Translations under genes and position numbers: made by a program | Part shown: positions 31,237 through 39,849 of the stretch, piece after piece | Layout of the letters: every line of letters starts with the position of its first letter | How positions within the stretch are numbered: the first letter of the stretch is position 1 | Origin: Pistricoccus aurantiacus | GTDB lineage: Bacteria > Pseudomonadota > Gammaproteobacteria > Pseudomonadales > Halomonadaceae | Direction of reading: 5' to 3' | Assembly: GCF_007954585.1 (NCBI RefSeq) | Contig: NZ_CP042382.1 | Coordinates: 558,001-622,000 of the forward strand | Length of the DNA: 64,000 nt | The notes under the pieces: model-generated | The model's database searches: none | What the model was told of the DNA's origin: nothing | The model's input: only the letters and a program-made list of their open reading frames with translations

Positions 31237-32349
31237 TCAAGAACGACGTGTCGTCGTTCCCGGCGTGGAGGCGCCCGGCGTGGGGCCGCCCCGCGTGGAG
31301 GCACCAGCGGTGGAAGTCTGGCTTCGCGAGGAACCGCTGGAAGATGCATCCTCGGTCTCGGCCTTGGCCTCCTGGGTTTTTTCATGCACCTTGGCCTGGG
31401 CATGATCCGCCGCCTGCTGCCCGGTTTCCGCCGCCTTGTCCATCGCCTTGTCGCGGTACTCACCCATGTAGTCGTCTTCAAGACGTGTCGAGGGAAACAG
31501 ACTACCCAAGGCGGCCCCGAGAGCAATCCCTAGCGCACCGGCGACCAAGGGGTTTTCCTGAATAAAGCGCGACGTCTGCGCCCCCGCGGATTGCGCGCCG
31601 TGGGACACGCTCTGTACCGCTGACTGAGACCCGCTGGCAACGCCGCTTGCGGTATTCTGTGCACCTTGCCTCATACGTTGCGCTCCCTGTTTAACGCTAT
31701 CGCCCATACTCTGCGCCGTTCCCTTGACGCTTTCGCTTACGCCCTGCGCCTTACTCCTGGCGCTGTCACCCAACTGCTGGGCTTTTTCCTTTGCCGCTCC
31801 GGTCCTGCTCTGACCCGCGCCATGCGACTCGCCTTTCGGCGCCTCGCCTCCCGGAGAAGCCGCTCCGGACGATGTTGCGCCGACACCGCCATGCTGATGG
31901 CTGATCTGCCCCGCACGCGTTCCGGTATCGGTTCGAATGCCCGGCTCCCCTGACGGCACCGCACCGTTGGACAATCCTGAATCCCCCGAGGTCGTGCCGT
32001 GCGTATCGTGGCTACCACGCGAGCGGTGTGGGTCCAGTCCCGGGCTCTGTCGCGTCGCCACGGACTCCCCCACGTGATCCGCCGGATCGCGCTGGGACAT
32101 GATCAGCCATCCCAACCCCACGCCGGTCACCAGCACCGGCAGCGGATTGTTCTTGACCGTGACGCCCAGTTTGTTGAAAAAAGTATGGGCGCCACCGCCG
32201 CGCAGATATTCGTAGGTCTCGTTCATCAAACGCTGCGGCGAGAACTTTTCTTCGAGTTCGTTCAGCGTGTTGTCCAGTTGAGAGCGGGTACGCTGAATAT
32301 CCGATTCGATCTCCTCGGGATTACGCTGTTCGTTCTTGTCGTCGCTCAT
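31237..32349 (-). CDS. DUF3618 protein with LEA-like repeats and YqjD-like membrane anchor
   Basis: A 370-residue protein. The ATG at 32349 has AAGGAGG upstream and overlaps the preceding stop (ATGA). Residues about 9-57 are a DUF3618 domain (NPEEIESDIQRTRSQLD). A first hydrophobic segment lies near PVLVTGVGLGWLIM, then a Gly/Ser-rich linker. About 100 residues of Ala/Gln/Ser/Lys-rich amphipathic repeats follow, resembling LEA proteins, and then a second anchor ENPLVAGALGIALGAALG of ElaB/YqjD type. The tail is low-complexity Thr/Pro/Gly. Likely a membrane stress protein; molecular role unknown. Confidence 0.8.
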   Translation of the reverse strand: MSDDKNEQRNPEEIESDIQRTRSQLDNTLNELEEKFSPQRLMNETYEYLRGGGAHTFFNKLGVTVKNNPLPVLVTGVGLGWLIMSQRDPADHVGESVATRQSPGLDPHRSRGSHDTHGTTSGDSGLSNGAVPSGEPGIRTDTGTRAGQISHQHGGVGATSSGAASPGGEAPKGESHGAGQSRTGAAKEKAQQLGDSARSKAQGVSESVKGTAQSMGDSVKQGAQRMRQGAQNTASGVASGSQSAVQSVSHGAQSAGAQTSRFIQENPLVAGALGIALGAALGSLFPSTRLEDDYMGEYRDKAMDKAAETGQQAADHAQAKVHEKTQEAKAETEDASSSGSSRSQTSTAGASTRGGPTPGASTPGTTTRRS

Positions 32350-32783
32350 TTCAGCGCCTCCTTGGCATTTTGCTCGTGCTTCTGGGCAAGCTGCTTGTCG
32401 CTTTTCAGACTGGAAAGGGTGCGCTGGGGCGCCAGGTTCTGGGCCTTGAGCTTCTTGCGACCGCTTTGCAGCATGATGAAACCGACGATAACCACGATGA
32501 CGCCGACGATAAGCGCTGAAAGCCACGGGGTCGTATCCGGGGGTAGTACCGTATTCAAGCCGAATACTGCCGCCGCCAGCAGTACGAGAAAGCCAGCGAA
32601 CAGCACGGCGCCCGCTATCGCAACGGAAGTCGCCCCTGATGTGGTCTGCGAAATCTTTTCCGAGACCTCAGCCTTGGCCAGCTCGATCTCCTGACGAACC
32701 AAGGAAGTCAACTCATTCGTTAAGTCGGACAGCAAGCCGGTAAAGGTAGAACGATCTTTATTAGGCGTGTTTTCTGAATCCAT
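32346..32783 (-). CDS. Phage holin family protein (PF07332), YqjE-like
   Basis: A 145-residue membrane protein with an N-terminal amphipathic helix (LTNELTSLVRQEIELAKAEVSEK) followed by two membrane segments (about residues 50-75 and 82-103) and a basic tail. This is the PF07332/YqjE layout; despite the family name it is a chromosomal envelope protein rather than a lysis gene. The ATG at 32783 has GGAG nine bases upstream. It is the middle gene of the three-gene operon and overlaps the DUF3618 gene. Confidence 0.83.
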   Translation of the reverse strand: MDSENTPNKDRSTFTGLLSDLTNELTSLVRQEIELAKAEVSEKISQTTSGATSVAIAGAVLFAGFLVLLAAAVFGLNTVLPPDTTPWLSALIVGVIVVIVGFIMLQSGRKKLKAQNLAPQRTLSSLKSDKQLAQKHEQNAKEALK

Positions 32784-32872
32784 GAACCTGATCTCCATTT
32801 CGCGTGATAGCGTCATTGACCCACTGTCTGGAACGCCAGCGAGTCACTCGGGATGCCGAATATGACTGCCGA

Positions 32873-33475
32873 TCAGTACGGATAGGTGCCTCCCGGGCCG
32901 CCTTGCGGATGGTCGTCATGGCGCTGTGAACTTTTCAGAAAGCGTGAGAGCAAAAAGCCCACGGCAATGGCGCCGCCCATGAGCGCGGCGGGGCGTTGAC
33001 GACCATAGCGCTGGACGTCGCCCAGCAAATCCTGCAGGTTCTTTTCCCTCAACCGACGGGACAGCGCATCGGTGCCTCTCGCCAGATCATTGGCATAGCG
33101 GGAAAAGTACGCTTGGTCCTGGTTCTTGAACTCATCCGCCATTTTATGGAAGACGTTGGCGACTTTTTCCGTTTCCTGGGCCGCCGCGCCGGTCTGACGG
33201 TTGAAGGTACTTTCCGCCTGCTGACGAGCGGCGTCCTGCACCTCGCCTGCCGTTTGCTGCGCCTTGTGCTTCACGTCATCCTTGGCATGTTCCGTCTGGG
33301 GTTTGCCTGCCGCTCCCGCAGTGCCAGAAGCGCTTCCAACGGAACCGCTTCCAGTGGTGCCAGCCGCTGGTGGCGTGGTCGCGCCGGAACTTGCCCGATC
33401 TGGATTGACCCGGTCTGGATTGACCCGGTCTGGATTGACCCGGTCTGGACTGACTCGCTTATCTGGATCCACCAT
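32873..33475 (-). CDS. Stress-type membrane protein with N-terminal PDRVN repeats
   Basis: A 200-residue protein. The N-terminus contains tandem pentapeptides (PDRVN three times, then PDRAS) encoded by 15-bp DNA repeats. A Gly/Ala/Thr-rich linker follows, then an amphipathic helix (KHKAQQTAGEVQDAARQQAE) of LEA/YqjD character. The C-terminal hydrophobic segment is RPAALMGGAIAVGFLLSRFL. It has the same build as the DUF3618 protein two genes away. No specific family name can be given with confidence. Confidence 0.72.
   Translation of the reverse strand: MVDPDKRVSPDRVNPDRVNPDRVNPDRASSGATTPPAAGTTGSGSVGSASGTAGAAGKPQTEHAKDDVKHKAQQTAGEVQDAARQQAESTFNRQTGAAAQETEKVANVFHKMADEFKNQDQAYFSRYANDLARGTDALSRRLREKNLQDLLGDVQRYGRQRPAALMGGAIAVGFLLSRFLKSSQRHDDHPQGGPGGTYPY
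33405..33450 (-). repeat. 15-bp tandem repeat encoding PDRVN
   Basis: About three to four head-to-tail copies of a 15-bp unit reading GGTCTGGATTGACCC on the plus strand, the outermost copy diverged. The unit length is a multiple of three, so copy-number changes would keep the gene in frame. Confidence 0.85.
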
Positions 33476-33773
33476 GTATCACCTCCATGCTTCATGGTTT
33501 GCATAAATTGAAAAGTATCGGAGACAACGATCTCTTGAAAGAAAACACCACTTGAGCGTTTTTTCAACCGCGGAGACTTTTCAACATGCGCCGTTTTTTA
33601 TTGCTTCCAGCAACTTAATGTAGACCTCTATCAGCCCTCAAGAGTGTAAAAAAATGTATGTTCGGCAACCTGTTTAAAGCGATAAGTCAACGCCATCGCA
33701 AAAAAGAAACTTAGGTTAACAAGTCGCCGTTCGGGATAAATGATTTTTGAAAAATAACGATGGCCAATTCGAT

Positions 33774-35111
33774 TCAATCCGCGCGTAGTCGACCGCCCAT
33801 TTCCTGAGCCAGATCCACCGCGTAGTGGTCGGTCATTCCCCCGATAAAATCCAGCATGCGCCGATAGCTGTCATAAAGCGACCAGGAGGGGCGCGGCGTG
33901 TTTTCACCGATCAACGCCAAGACTCGCTGATGCTTGAACGTCGAGTCTCCGGTGTGATGAAGCTCATGAGCGGCCCCGATAAAGGCTTCCAGTAGAATAC
34001 CCAGAGTGGTGTAGGCGCCGATTTCCAGCTTTGCCTTGCGCTCGTTCTGAAAGATGCGCTCCCGAGCCAGCTGCTTGGCGCCTCCAACGCCCCAGCCCAG
34101 GTCCGGATGACAGAGCTCCAGCAGGTCGTCGTTCAAATCGCCGTTGAGCAGTTCCGTCTCGTGCTGAACAAACACCGCCGCCACGTCGTTTACCGCCCGC
34201 TCCATGGCGGCGCCGCGCAGGGCGGCGATACGCCGCCGCTGAGAGACTCCTTCGCGCTGCATGTCGTGATATTCCGACGGCGAGCCTCCGGCGATCAGCA
34301 TCAATACCTCGGCAACCTCATCGAAGCGCAGAATGCCCATTTCCAGGCCGTCCTCGAGATCCAGCAGCGCATAGCAGATATCGTCTGCGGCCTCGACCAG
34401 ATAGGCCAGAGGGTGACGGCACCAGGCGTCGACCCCCCGGGGCTTGAGCCCAAGCTGCTGCGCTACCTTGGTCAGCAGATGTTTTTCCGATTGGTAGGCG
34501 CCGAACTTCCCCGCCTTGCCGCCATGCTCCACGGTCCAGGGATATTTAAGCAGTGTGCCAAGCGTTGCCCCGGTCAGGCGCATGCCGCCGCGAAACTGGT
34601 TGTATTCGATCTGAGTGACGATACGAAACCCTTGAGCGTTGCCTTCGTAGGTCAAGAGATCCGCCCGCTGCGCCGGCGAAAGCCCTTTGAGCAGGCCGCT
34701 GCCATCCTGCTCCGCGCGCTTGAACCAGTCGCGAATGGCGTATTCCCCGGCGTGACCGAAAGGAGGATTGCCGATGTCGTGGCCCAGGCACGCCGCCTGC
34801 ACGATGACGCCCAGGTCCGCCGGGGTGATCCAGCCCGGCAGCCGCGGCTTGAGGCCCTCACCAACGATCATCCCCAGGCTGCGACCCACGCAGCCGACCT
34901 CCAGGGAATGAGTCAGCCGCGTATGGATGTGGTCGTTGTCCGTCAGCGGGTGTACCTGGGTCTTGCGTCCCAGCCGCCGGAAGGAGCCGGCGAAGACGAT
35001 ACGGTCATGATCCTTGTGGAAAGGGCTGCGCCCCGGCTCTTCCCGGGTACCGCGAGGCTTGTCATTGAGCCGGTTCGGATCGAGCAGCCGCTCCCAGTGC
35101 ATCTGCGTCAT
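33774..35111 (-). CDS. dgt: Deoxyguanosinetriphosphate triphosphohydrolase (dGTPase)
   Basis: HD-domain enzyme that hydrolyses dGTP to deoxyguanosine and triphosphate. The 445 residues carry the metal-binding histidines in RLTHSLEV and the HD pair in ACLGHDIGNPPFGHAGE, with the later DDICYALLDLED segment. The ATG at 35111 is preferred since AAGGAG is seven bases upstream. Members of this family also take part in phage defence by nucleotide depletion, but nothing in the context points to that here. Confidence 0.92.
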   Translation of the reverse strand: MTQMHWERLLDPNRLNDKPRGTREEPGRSPFHKDHDRIVFAGSFRRLGRKTQVHPLTDNDHIHTRLTHSLEVGCVGRSLGMIVGEGLKPRLPGWITPADLGVIVQAACLGHDIGNPPFGHAGEYAIRDWFKRAEQDGSGLLKGLSPAQRADLLTYEGNAQGFRIVTQIEYNQFRGGMRLTGATLGTLLKYPWTVEHGGKAGKFGAYQSEKHLLTKVAQQLGLKPRGVDAWCRHPLAYLVEAADDICYALLDLEDGLEMGILRFDEVAEVLMLIAGGSPSEYHDMQREGVSQRRRIAALRGAAMERAVNDVAAVFVQHETELLNGDLNDDLLELCHPDLGWGVGGAKQLARERIFQNERKAKLEIGAYTTLGILLEAFIGAAHELHHTGDSTFKHQRVLALIGENTPRPSWSLYDSYRRMLDFIGGMTDHYAVDLAQEMGGRLRAD

Positions 35112-35193
35112 GGGCATTCTCCTTGAAACGACCATTCTGGCACTCCTGGCTGGAAACGTCCCCTTGGCGCTTTACCTTGATCGTTAGTGGCAC

Positions 35194-35218
35194 AAAAACG
35201 CCTCCCAAGAGGAGGCGT
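35194..35218 (-). terminator. Intrinsic terminator of the Hsp20 genes
   Basis: On the minus strand ACGCCTCC pairs with GGGAGGCGT around a short loop and is followed by TTTTT. It lies 33 bp past the stop of the downstream Hsp20 gene. Confidence 0.85.
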
Positions 35219-35250
35219 CGTTCTGCCAGGTCATTAATGAAGGGCGGATA

Positions 35251-35658
35251 TCATGCAGTCTTGACGTCGATGCGGCGCCGGCGATGGGTTTCACGCTTGG
35301 GCAGGGTCAAATGCAGGACACCGTTGCTGATCTTCGCCTCGATCGCTTCGGTATCGATTTCCTGGCTCAGCGTGAAGCGGCGCGCATAGCGATCGCCTCG
35401 CACTTCCGCATAGGACGGGGACAGCCCTTCCGGCATATCGAACTTGATATCACCTTCGATGCTCAGCACATTGTTGTCCACTTCGATATGCAGCGACTCC
35501 TGAGTCACCCCGGGCATGTCGGCGATTACCTGCAGCGCCTCGTCCCGCTCAAAAATATCCACCATTGGCGTCAGGCTGCGTCGCTGTTGCTGCTGGGTCG
35601 CTACCTCCTGCTGCTTTTCATCGTGAGAAGCTGCTTTCTGAGTCATTTCCTTTTTCAT
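35251..35658 (-). CDS. Hsp20 family small heat-shock protein
   Basis: ATP-independent chaperone of 135 residues. A Gln-rich N-terminal arm (DEKQQEVATQQQQRR) precedes an alpha-crystallin domain running from PMVDIFERDEALQVIADMPG to the conserved GVLHLTLPK (G-x-L-x-x-x-x-PK type) near the C-terminus. GGGAGG lies eight bases before the ATG. It is the second of two Hsp20 genes in tandem. Confidence 0.92.
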   Translation of the reverse strand: MKKEMTQKAASHDEKQQEVATQQQQRRSLTPMVDIFERDEALQVIADMPGVTQESLHIEVDNNVLSIEGDIKFDMPEGLSPSYAEVRGDRYARRFTLSQEIDTEAIEAKISNGVLHLTLPKRETHRRRRIDVKTA

Positions 35659-35699
35659 CGCTCAACACCTCCCTATCTATCACGTGAACGCAAGCCGTT

Positions 35700-36158
35700 T
35701 CAGGCACTCTTGATCTCGACGCGACGAGGCTTCATTTCCTCGCGCTTGGGCAGCTGGATCTCGATCAGTCCATTGGTGGCGCGCGCTTCGGCGCGTTCGG
35801 TATCCACGCCCTCCGGCAGGGTGATGGATCGTGAAAACTCGCCGCTGAAACGCTCCTTGCGGTAGTAGGCACCCTGCTGCTGTTCATCCGCGCCGAGAGC
35901 GGACTCTCGCTTGCCTTGCAAGGTCAGGACATTATCCTGAACGCTTACCTCCAATTCGTTTTCACTCAGCCCCGGGGCGAACACGTAGACTCGATAAGAG
36001 TCATCCGTACGACCCATGTTGATCATCGGAAACGTCCCCGGAGGCATGGAACGAATATCTGAGGTAGCAGTAGGAAAAAACTCATCCATTACCTGCCTGA
36101 ACCAATCGAAATCCGCAGACTTCGGCCCACCGGAACGCCAAAATTCATCGAACAACAT
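35700..36158 (-). CDS. Hsp20 family small heat-shock protein
   Basis: A 152-residue alpha-crystallin-domain chaperone. The ATG at 36158 has a strong AAGGAGGT site. The domain spans roughly residues 45-145 with YRVYVFAPGLSENELEVSVQDN and ends in ATNGLIEIQLPKRE. It diverges clearly from its neighbour, so the pair probably assemble separately or as hetero-oligomers. A heat-shock-like promoter lies about 110 bp upstream. Confidence 0.93.
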   Translation of the reverse strand: MLFDEFWRSGGPKSADFDWFRQVMDEFFPTATSDIRSMPPGTFPMINMGRTDDSYRVYVFAPGLSENELEVSVQDNVLTLQGKRESALGADEQQQGAYYRKERFSGEFSRSITLPEGVDTERAEARATNGLIEIQLPKREEMKPRRVEIKSA

Positions 36159-36270
36159 GATCGAACACCTCCTTTGACAAGACAGTGTTTCCCTCTTTCG
36201 TTTCGCGATGCTAGCGAACTCTTTTTGAGTTCTTATCACCTGAACGATTTTTACTAGCTCGCTACTTGAA

Positions 36271-36298
36271 ACATGGTGGCGAGCGCAAGGATTTCAAG
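36271..36298 (-). promoter_or_regulatory. Probable sigma-32 promoter of the Hsp20 pair
   Basis: On the minus strand CTTGAAA (36298-36292) is followed after 13 bp by CACCATGT (36278-36271), against the sigma-32 consensus CTTGAAA and CCCCATNT: the first element is exact and the second differs at one base. It gives a leader of about 105 nt containing the hairpin GAACTC/GAGTTC before the Hsp20 start. Confidence 0.7.
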
Positions 36299-36321
36299 GA
36301 CGGAAAATGCTCGCAAGCCCA

Positions 36322-37737
36322 TTAAGGAGGGTATTTTTCATCACATTGTTTTGGGGACTCATTCAACTTGCGAGTCAAGGTATTGCGTCCCCAGCCCAGC
36401 AGCTTGGCTGCTTCGCCCCTGCGCCCACCGGTATGCGACAAGGCGGTTTCGATAAGAATGCGCTCCGCTTGCGCCAGCGCCTCTTCGAACGCCGCCGTGG
36501 AGCCCGACGCCAGGGTGCGCTGCGCCCAGCGGCGAAGCGCCTCGCGCCAGTCCTGCCTGGCGTCGCTGTTTTCGATTTCACGCAGTTCCATCGGCAGGTC
36601 GTCGACCAATATCTCGCGCCCGGTAGTCATCACCGTCAGCCAGCGGCAGGTATTCTCTAATTGACGCACGTTGCCGGGCCAGGGCAGCCGGGCCAGATGC
36701 CGCTCCGTCTGGGGGGTCAGTCGTTTCGGCTCCACGGCCAGCTCCCTAGCGGCTTCCGCAAGAAAATGCCGCGCCAGGCAGGGAATGTCCTCGGCGCGCT
36801 CCGCCAGTCGCGGCAGATGCACGCGAATCACGTTGAGACGATGAAAAAGATCCTCGCGAAAGCGTTTCTGCTCCACCAGTGCTTCCAGGTTCTGATGCGT
36901 GGCGGCAATGATACGCACGTTGGCCTTCAGCGGAACGTGGCCCCCGACACGATAAAACTCGCCGTCGGACAGCACACGCAAAAGCCGCGTCTGGGTATCC
37001 GGCGGCATGTCACCGATTTCATCCAGAAACAGGGTGCCGTCATCCGCCTGCTCGAAGCGTCCGCGACGCAGCGCCGTGGCGCCGGTAAAAGCGCCTTTCT
37101 CGTGGCCGAACAGCTCGGACTCCATCAGCTCCTTGGGAATCGCCGCCATGTTCAAGGCGATGAACGGACCCCCGGCCCGGGGGCTATGCTGGTGCAGCGC
37201 CTGGGCGACCCGCTCCTTGCCGGTGCCGGATTCTCCGTTGATCAGCACGGTGATATTCGACTGGGACAGACGACCGATGGCGCGAAATACCTCCTGCATG
37301 GCCGGCGCCTCGCCGATGATCTCCGAAGGCGTCGCCGGAGGCGTTGTCACGGGATGCCGATCCTTTCGGGCATGGGCGACGGCGCGGCGCACCAGCGTCA
37401 GGGCCTCGTCCACGTCGAAGGGCTTGGGGAGATATTCGAAAGCGCCGGCCTGGTAGGATGCCACGGCACTATCCAGGTCCGAATGAGCGGTCATCACGAT
37501 AACCGGCAGCTGCGGATAGCGTTCCTGCACCTGAGCCAACAGATCGAGACCGTCGATGCCCGGCATGCGAATATCCGTGACCAGCACCTCCGGCGGCTGA
37601 GCGTCGATGCGCCGCAGGGCTTCGCTGGCACTCTCGGCGCTTTCCACCTGCAGATCGCTTTGCGCCAGCGCGCGCTCGAGCACCCAGCGAATGGCCCGGT
37701 CATCATCGACGATCAGCACGCGAGCGAGATCAGGCAT
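36322..37737 (-). CDS. ntrC: Nitrogen regulation response regulator NtrC
   Basis: Sigma-54-dependent activator of nitrogen-limited genes. The 471 residues contain a receiver domain (acidic pocket VDDD at 10-13, phosphoacceptor Asp55 in VTDIRMPG, Lys in YLPKPF), an AAA+ domain (Walker A GESGTGKE, the sigma-54 contact loop GAFTGA, Walker B DEIGDMP) and a C-terminal Fis-type HTH (EAAKLLGWGRNTLTRKL). It overlaps the ntrB stop by 8 bp and so is translationally coupled. Confidence 0.97.
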   Translation of the reverse strand: MPDLARVLIVDDDRAIRWVLERALAQSDLQVESAESASEALRRIDAQPPEVLVTDIRMPGIDGLDLLAQVQERYPQLPVIVMTAHSDLDSAVASYQAGAFEYLPKPFDVDEALTLVRRAVAHARKDRHPVTTPPATPSEIIGEAPAMQEVFRAIGRLSQSNITVLINGESGTGKERVAQALHQHSPRAGGPFIALNMAAIPKELMESELFGHEKGAFTGATALRRGRFEQADDGTLFLDEIGDMPPDTQTRLLRVLSDGEFYRVGGHVPLKANVRIIAATHQNLEALVEQKRFREDLFHRLNVIRVHLPRLAERAEDIPCLARHFLAEAARELAVEPKRLTPQTERHLARLPWPGNVRQLENTCRWLTVMTTGREILVDDLPMELREIENSDARQDWREALRRWAQRTLASGSTAAFEEALAQAERILIETALSHTGGRRGEAAKLLGWGRNTLTRKLNESPKQCDEKYPP

Positions 37738-38794
37738 GGATGTCTCCGGAAGGCGAGGATGGGATCTGCTTGATCACCGGCAGCAATAGTCGAAACTCGG
37801 TATGCCCCGGGATAGAGTCGCACTCGATCAATCCTTGATGCTGGTGCATGGCGGCCTGAGCGATGGAAAGCCCGAGACCGCGGCCCTTTGCGCGTCCGGA
37901 AACCATCGGATAGAACAGCGTGTCCCGCAGCGCCCGGGGGATGCCCGGACCGTTGTCGATCACCGCGATTTCGCATACCAGGCGATGACGTTCCGCCCCC
38001 AGAGTGAACTGGCGTCGAGCCCGGGTGCGAAGCGTCAGGGTCGGCTGGGCTGCGGCGCTTTCTTCCATCGCCTGCATGGCATTGCGCGCCACGTTGAGCA
38101 GCGCCTGGATCAACTGCGCCTCGTCGCCGAGCAGTTCCGGCAGGCTGGGGTCGTAATCGCGGCGTATCTCGATATCGACGTGTTCGGCGCTCAGCAAGGC
38201 ACGAACCCGTTCCGCGACCTGGTGAATGTTCAGCGTCGCGAAAGCGATACGATGATTCGGCCCGAGCATCCGATCCACCAGATCCCGCAGCCGATCCGCC
38301 TCCTGGATGATTACCTGGGTGTATTCGCTGAGTCCCGGAGCGATCAGTTCACGTTCCAGAAGCTGAGCCGCCCCGCGAATGCCGCCCAAGGGATTCTTGA
38401 TCTCGTGAGCCAGGCCTCGAGTCAGCGTCTTGATGGTGGTCTGATGCGCCAGCAGCGCCTCCTCACGAGAAATTCGCAGCAGCCGATCCCGCGGCTCGAT
38501 CTCCAGCAGCAGTTCGTCTTCGGGAAGTGGCGTCACGGTAACGTCCACGGTGACGCCTTCGCCGGAGGGCAAGGCGATCACCGCTTCGCGCTGAGTGTAG
38601 GAACAGCCGGCCGCTCGCGCCCTGCTCATCACCTCGATGATCGCGCCCTCGAGATGGTCCAAGCGCATACCCTGCATGCGCTCCAGGCTCAATCGCATCA
38701 GCGCTTCCGCCGCCGGATTCATCCAGCGCAGCCGCAGTTGAACATCCAGCAACAGGATTGCCGTGCTCAGGTGCTCCAGCAGACGTCGGTACAT
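37730..38794 (-). CDS. ntrB: Nitrogen regulation sensor histidine kinase NtrB
   Basis: Phosphorylates or dephosphorylates NtrC according to PII signalling. The 354 residues start with a PAS-like domain (STAILLLDVQLRLRWMNPAAE), then the H-box LAHEIKNPLGGIRGAAQL with the phosphorylated His, and an ATPase domain with NVARNAMQAM, DNGPGIP and GLGLSIAQ. The ATG at 38794 fits the family N-terminus; its ribosome site is weak (GTGG). An NtrC-like palindrome lies about 145 bp upstream. Confidence 0.95.
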   Translation of the reverse strand: MYRRLLEHLSTAILLLDVQLRLRWMNPAAEALMRLSLERMQGMRLDHLEGAIIEVMSRARAAGCSYTQREAVIALPSGEGVTVDVTVTPLPEDELLLEIEPRDRLLRISREEALLAHQTTIKTLTRGLAHEIKNPLGGIRGAAQLLERELIAPGLSEYTQVIIQEADRLRDLVDRMLGPNHRIAFATLNIHQVAERVRALLSAEHVDIEIRRDYDPSLPELLGDEAQLIQALLNVARNAMQAMEESAAAQPTLTLRTRARRQFTLGAERHRLVCEIAVIDNGPGIPRALRDTLFYPMVSGRAKGRGLGLSIAQAAMHQHQGLIECDSIPGHTEFRLLLPVIKQIPSSPSGDIHA

Positions 38795-38936
38795 GACACC
38801 ACTCGAATTTGTCGAAAGGAATGGATTGTTATGAGCAAGAACCGGGCCAATTCGCTTCAACAATATGGAGAACGAGCACCGGCGCCTTTTTCATCAAGAT
38901 TTTCGACAAAACGACCGTATAGTGAAAGCGCTTCAC

Positions 38937-38953
38937 TGCACCATCTTAGTGCA
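38937..38953. promoter_or_regulatory. NtrC-type binding site upstream of ntrB
   Basis: The 17-mer TGCACCATCTTAGTGCA is a palindrome of TGCAC and GTGCA around seven bases, matching the NtrC enhancer pattern. It lies between the DUF4124 gene and ntrB, where E. coli has an NtrC-repressed ntrB promoter. Confidence 0.7.
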
Positions 38954-39000
38954 AAGAAACACCCTGCGTTAATGCAAGAGGTCGAGACTTCTAGCGAGCC

Positions 39001-39645
39001 TCAAGGATTCGTGACGCCCTTCCCGGCGCCCGGGATGGTAGGCGCGCCGCTGATCCCGGAAACCGGGCCGTTGGGAGTATTGGGGTTATTGGGATTTTGC
39101 GGCAAATTGGCGCTGGCCCGCTTCACATAAAGAATAGTCGGCGCCGTGCTCTCGAGCACCCGGCCGTCCTCGCCCAGCAGTTCCGCGCTCAAGCTGTGCC
39201 TGCCTCGCTCCAGTCCTTTCAGCACGAAAGTACTCCCTCGCTGGGGCGGCTGATGGAGCCGGTCATCCACCAGCAGCTGCACGCGATGGTTCTGGTGCAA
39301 GGCTGGCTCGATGGCCAGGCGAACCTTGACATCGCCGGCCAGGCCATTGGGCAAGGTCGTGCCGCTCTCCGGCGAGGCAATAGCGAAGCGGGTATAGCTC
39401 GGAAAGACATCGCCGGTGGATGACCGGGAAGGAGAAATCGAAAACCCGGAATAAGGGGGGGGGCGGGAGGGAATCGTCGTCAAGGGGGTGAGATCCACCG
39501 CCTTGCCGCCCTGCTTCGGGTCGTCGGTAAATATTACGTTGCCTTTTTCATCCACGAAGCGATAAACCGTACCCGCAGCGATACATGAGCCGCTCAACCA
39601 GAGAATGCCCAATAGCGTACAACAGATTAACAATAGTCGGCTCAT
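39001..39645 (-). CDS. DUF4124 domain-containing exported protein
   Basis: A 214-residue protein with a signal peptide (MSRLLLICCTLLGILWL, cleavage near CIAAG) followed directly by a DUF4124 domain, VYRFVDEKGNVIFTDDP. The middle carries a predicted beta-sandwich region (VKVRLAIEPALHQNHRVQLL) and the tail is Pro/Asn/Gly-rich. Function unknown. Its place between glnA and ntrB is conserved in many gammaproteobacteria. Confidence 0.88.
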   Translation of the reverse strand: MSRLLLICCTLLGILWLSGSCIAAGTVYRFVDEKGNVIFTDDPKQGGKAVDLTPLTTIPSRPPPYSGFSISPSRSSTGDVFPSYTRFAIASPESGTTLPNGLAGDVKVRLAIEPALHQNHRVQLLVDDRLHQPPQRGSTFVLKGLERGRHSLSAELLGEDGRVLESTAPTILYVKRASANLPQNPNNPNTPNGPVSGISGAPTIPGAGKGVTNP

Positions 39646-39713
39646 TACCTGTCCTCGAAGCGATGGCCCTGGGCATGAAAGCGTTACTTGTAAATTGTAT
39701 CTCAATGTAACGA

Positions 39714-39740
39714 AAAAAGGAGCCGCTTGGCGACTCCTTT
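39714..39740 (-). terminator. Intrinsic terminator of glnA
   Basis: On the minus strand AAAGGAGTCGC pairs with GCGGCTCCTTT (one mismatch) around CAA and continues into TTTTTT. It lies about 110 bp past the glnA stop. Confidence 0.8.
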
Positions 39741-39849
39741 CGCTATCTCGAGACGCTGTTTTCGCAAACTTACGCCCCTGGTTCGCGTTACCATGCGCTT
39801 ATCACAGGAAAGGCTCCCATCTCGCCGATTTTATTATCGGCAGCCATAA

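Noticed and set aside
33774-35111. dgt as part of an antiphage defence island
   Set aside because: Neighbours are housekeeping and stress genes, and the gene is an ordinary chromosomal dGTPase; nothing in the context supports a defence role.
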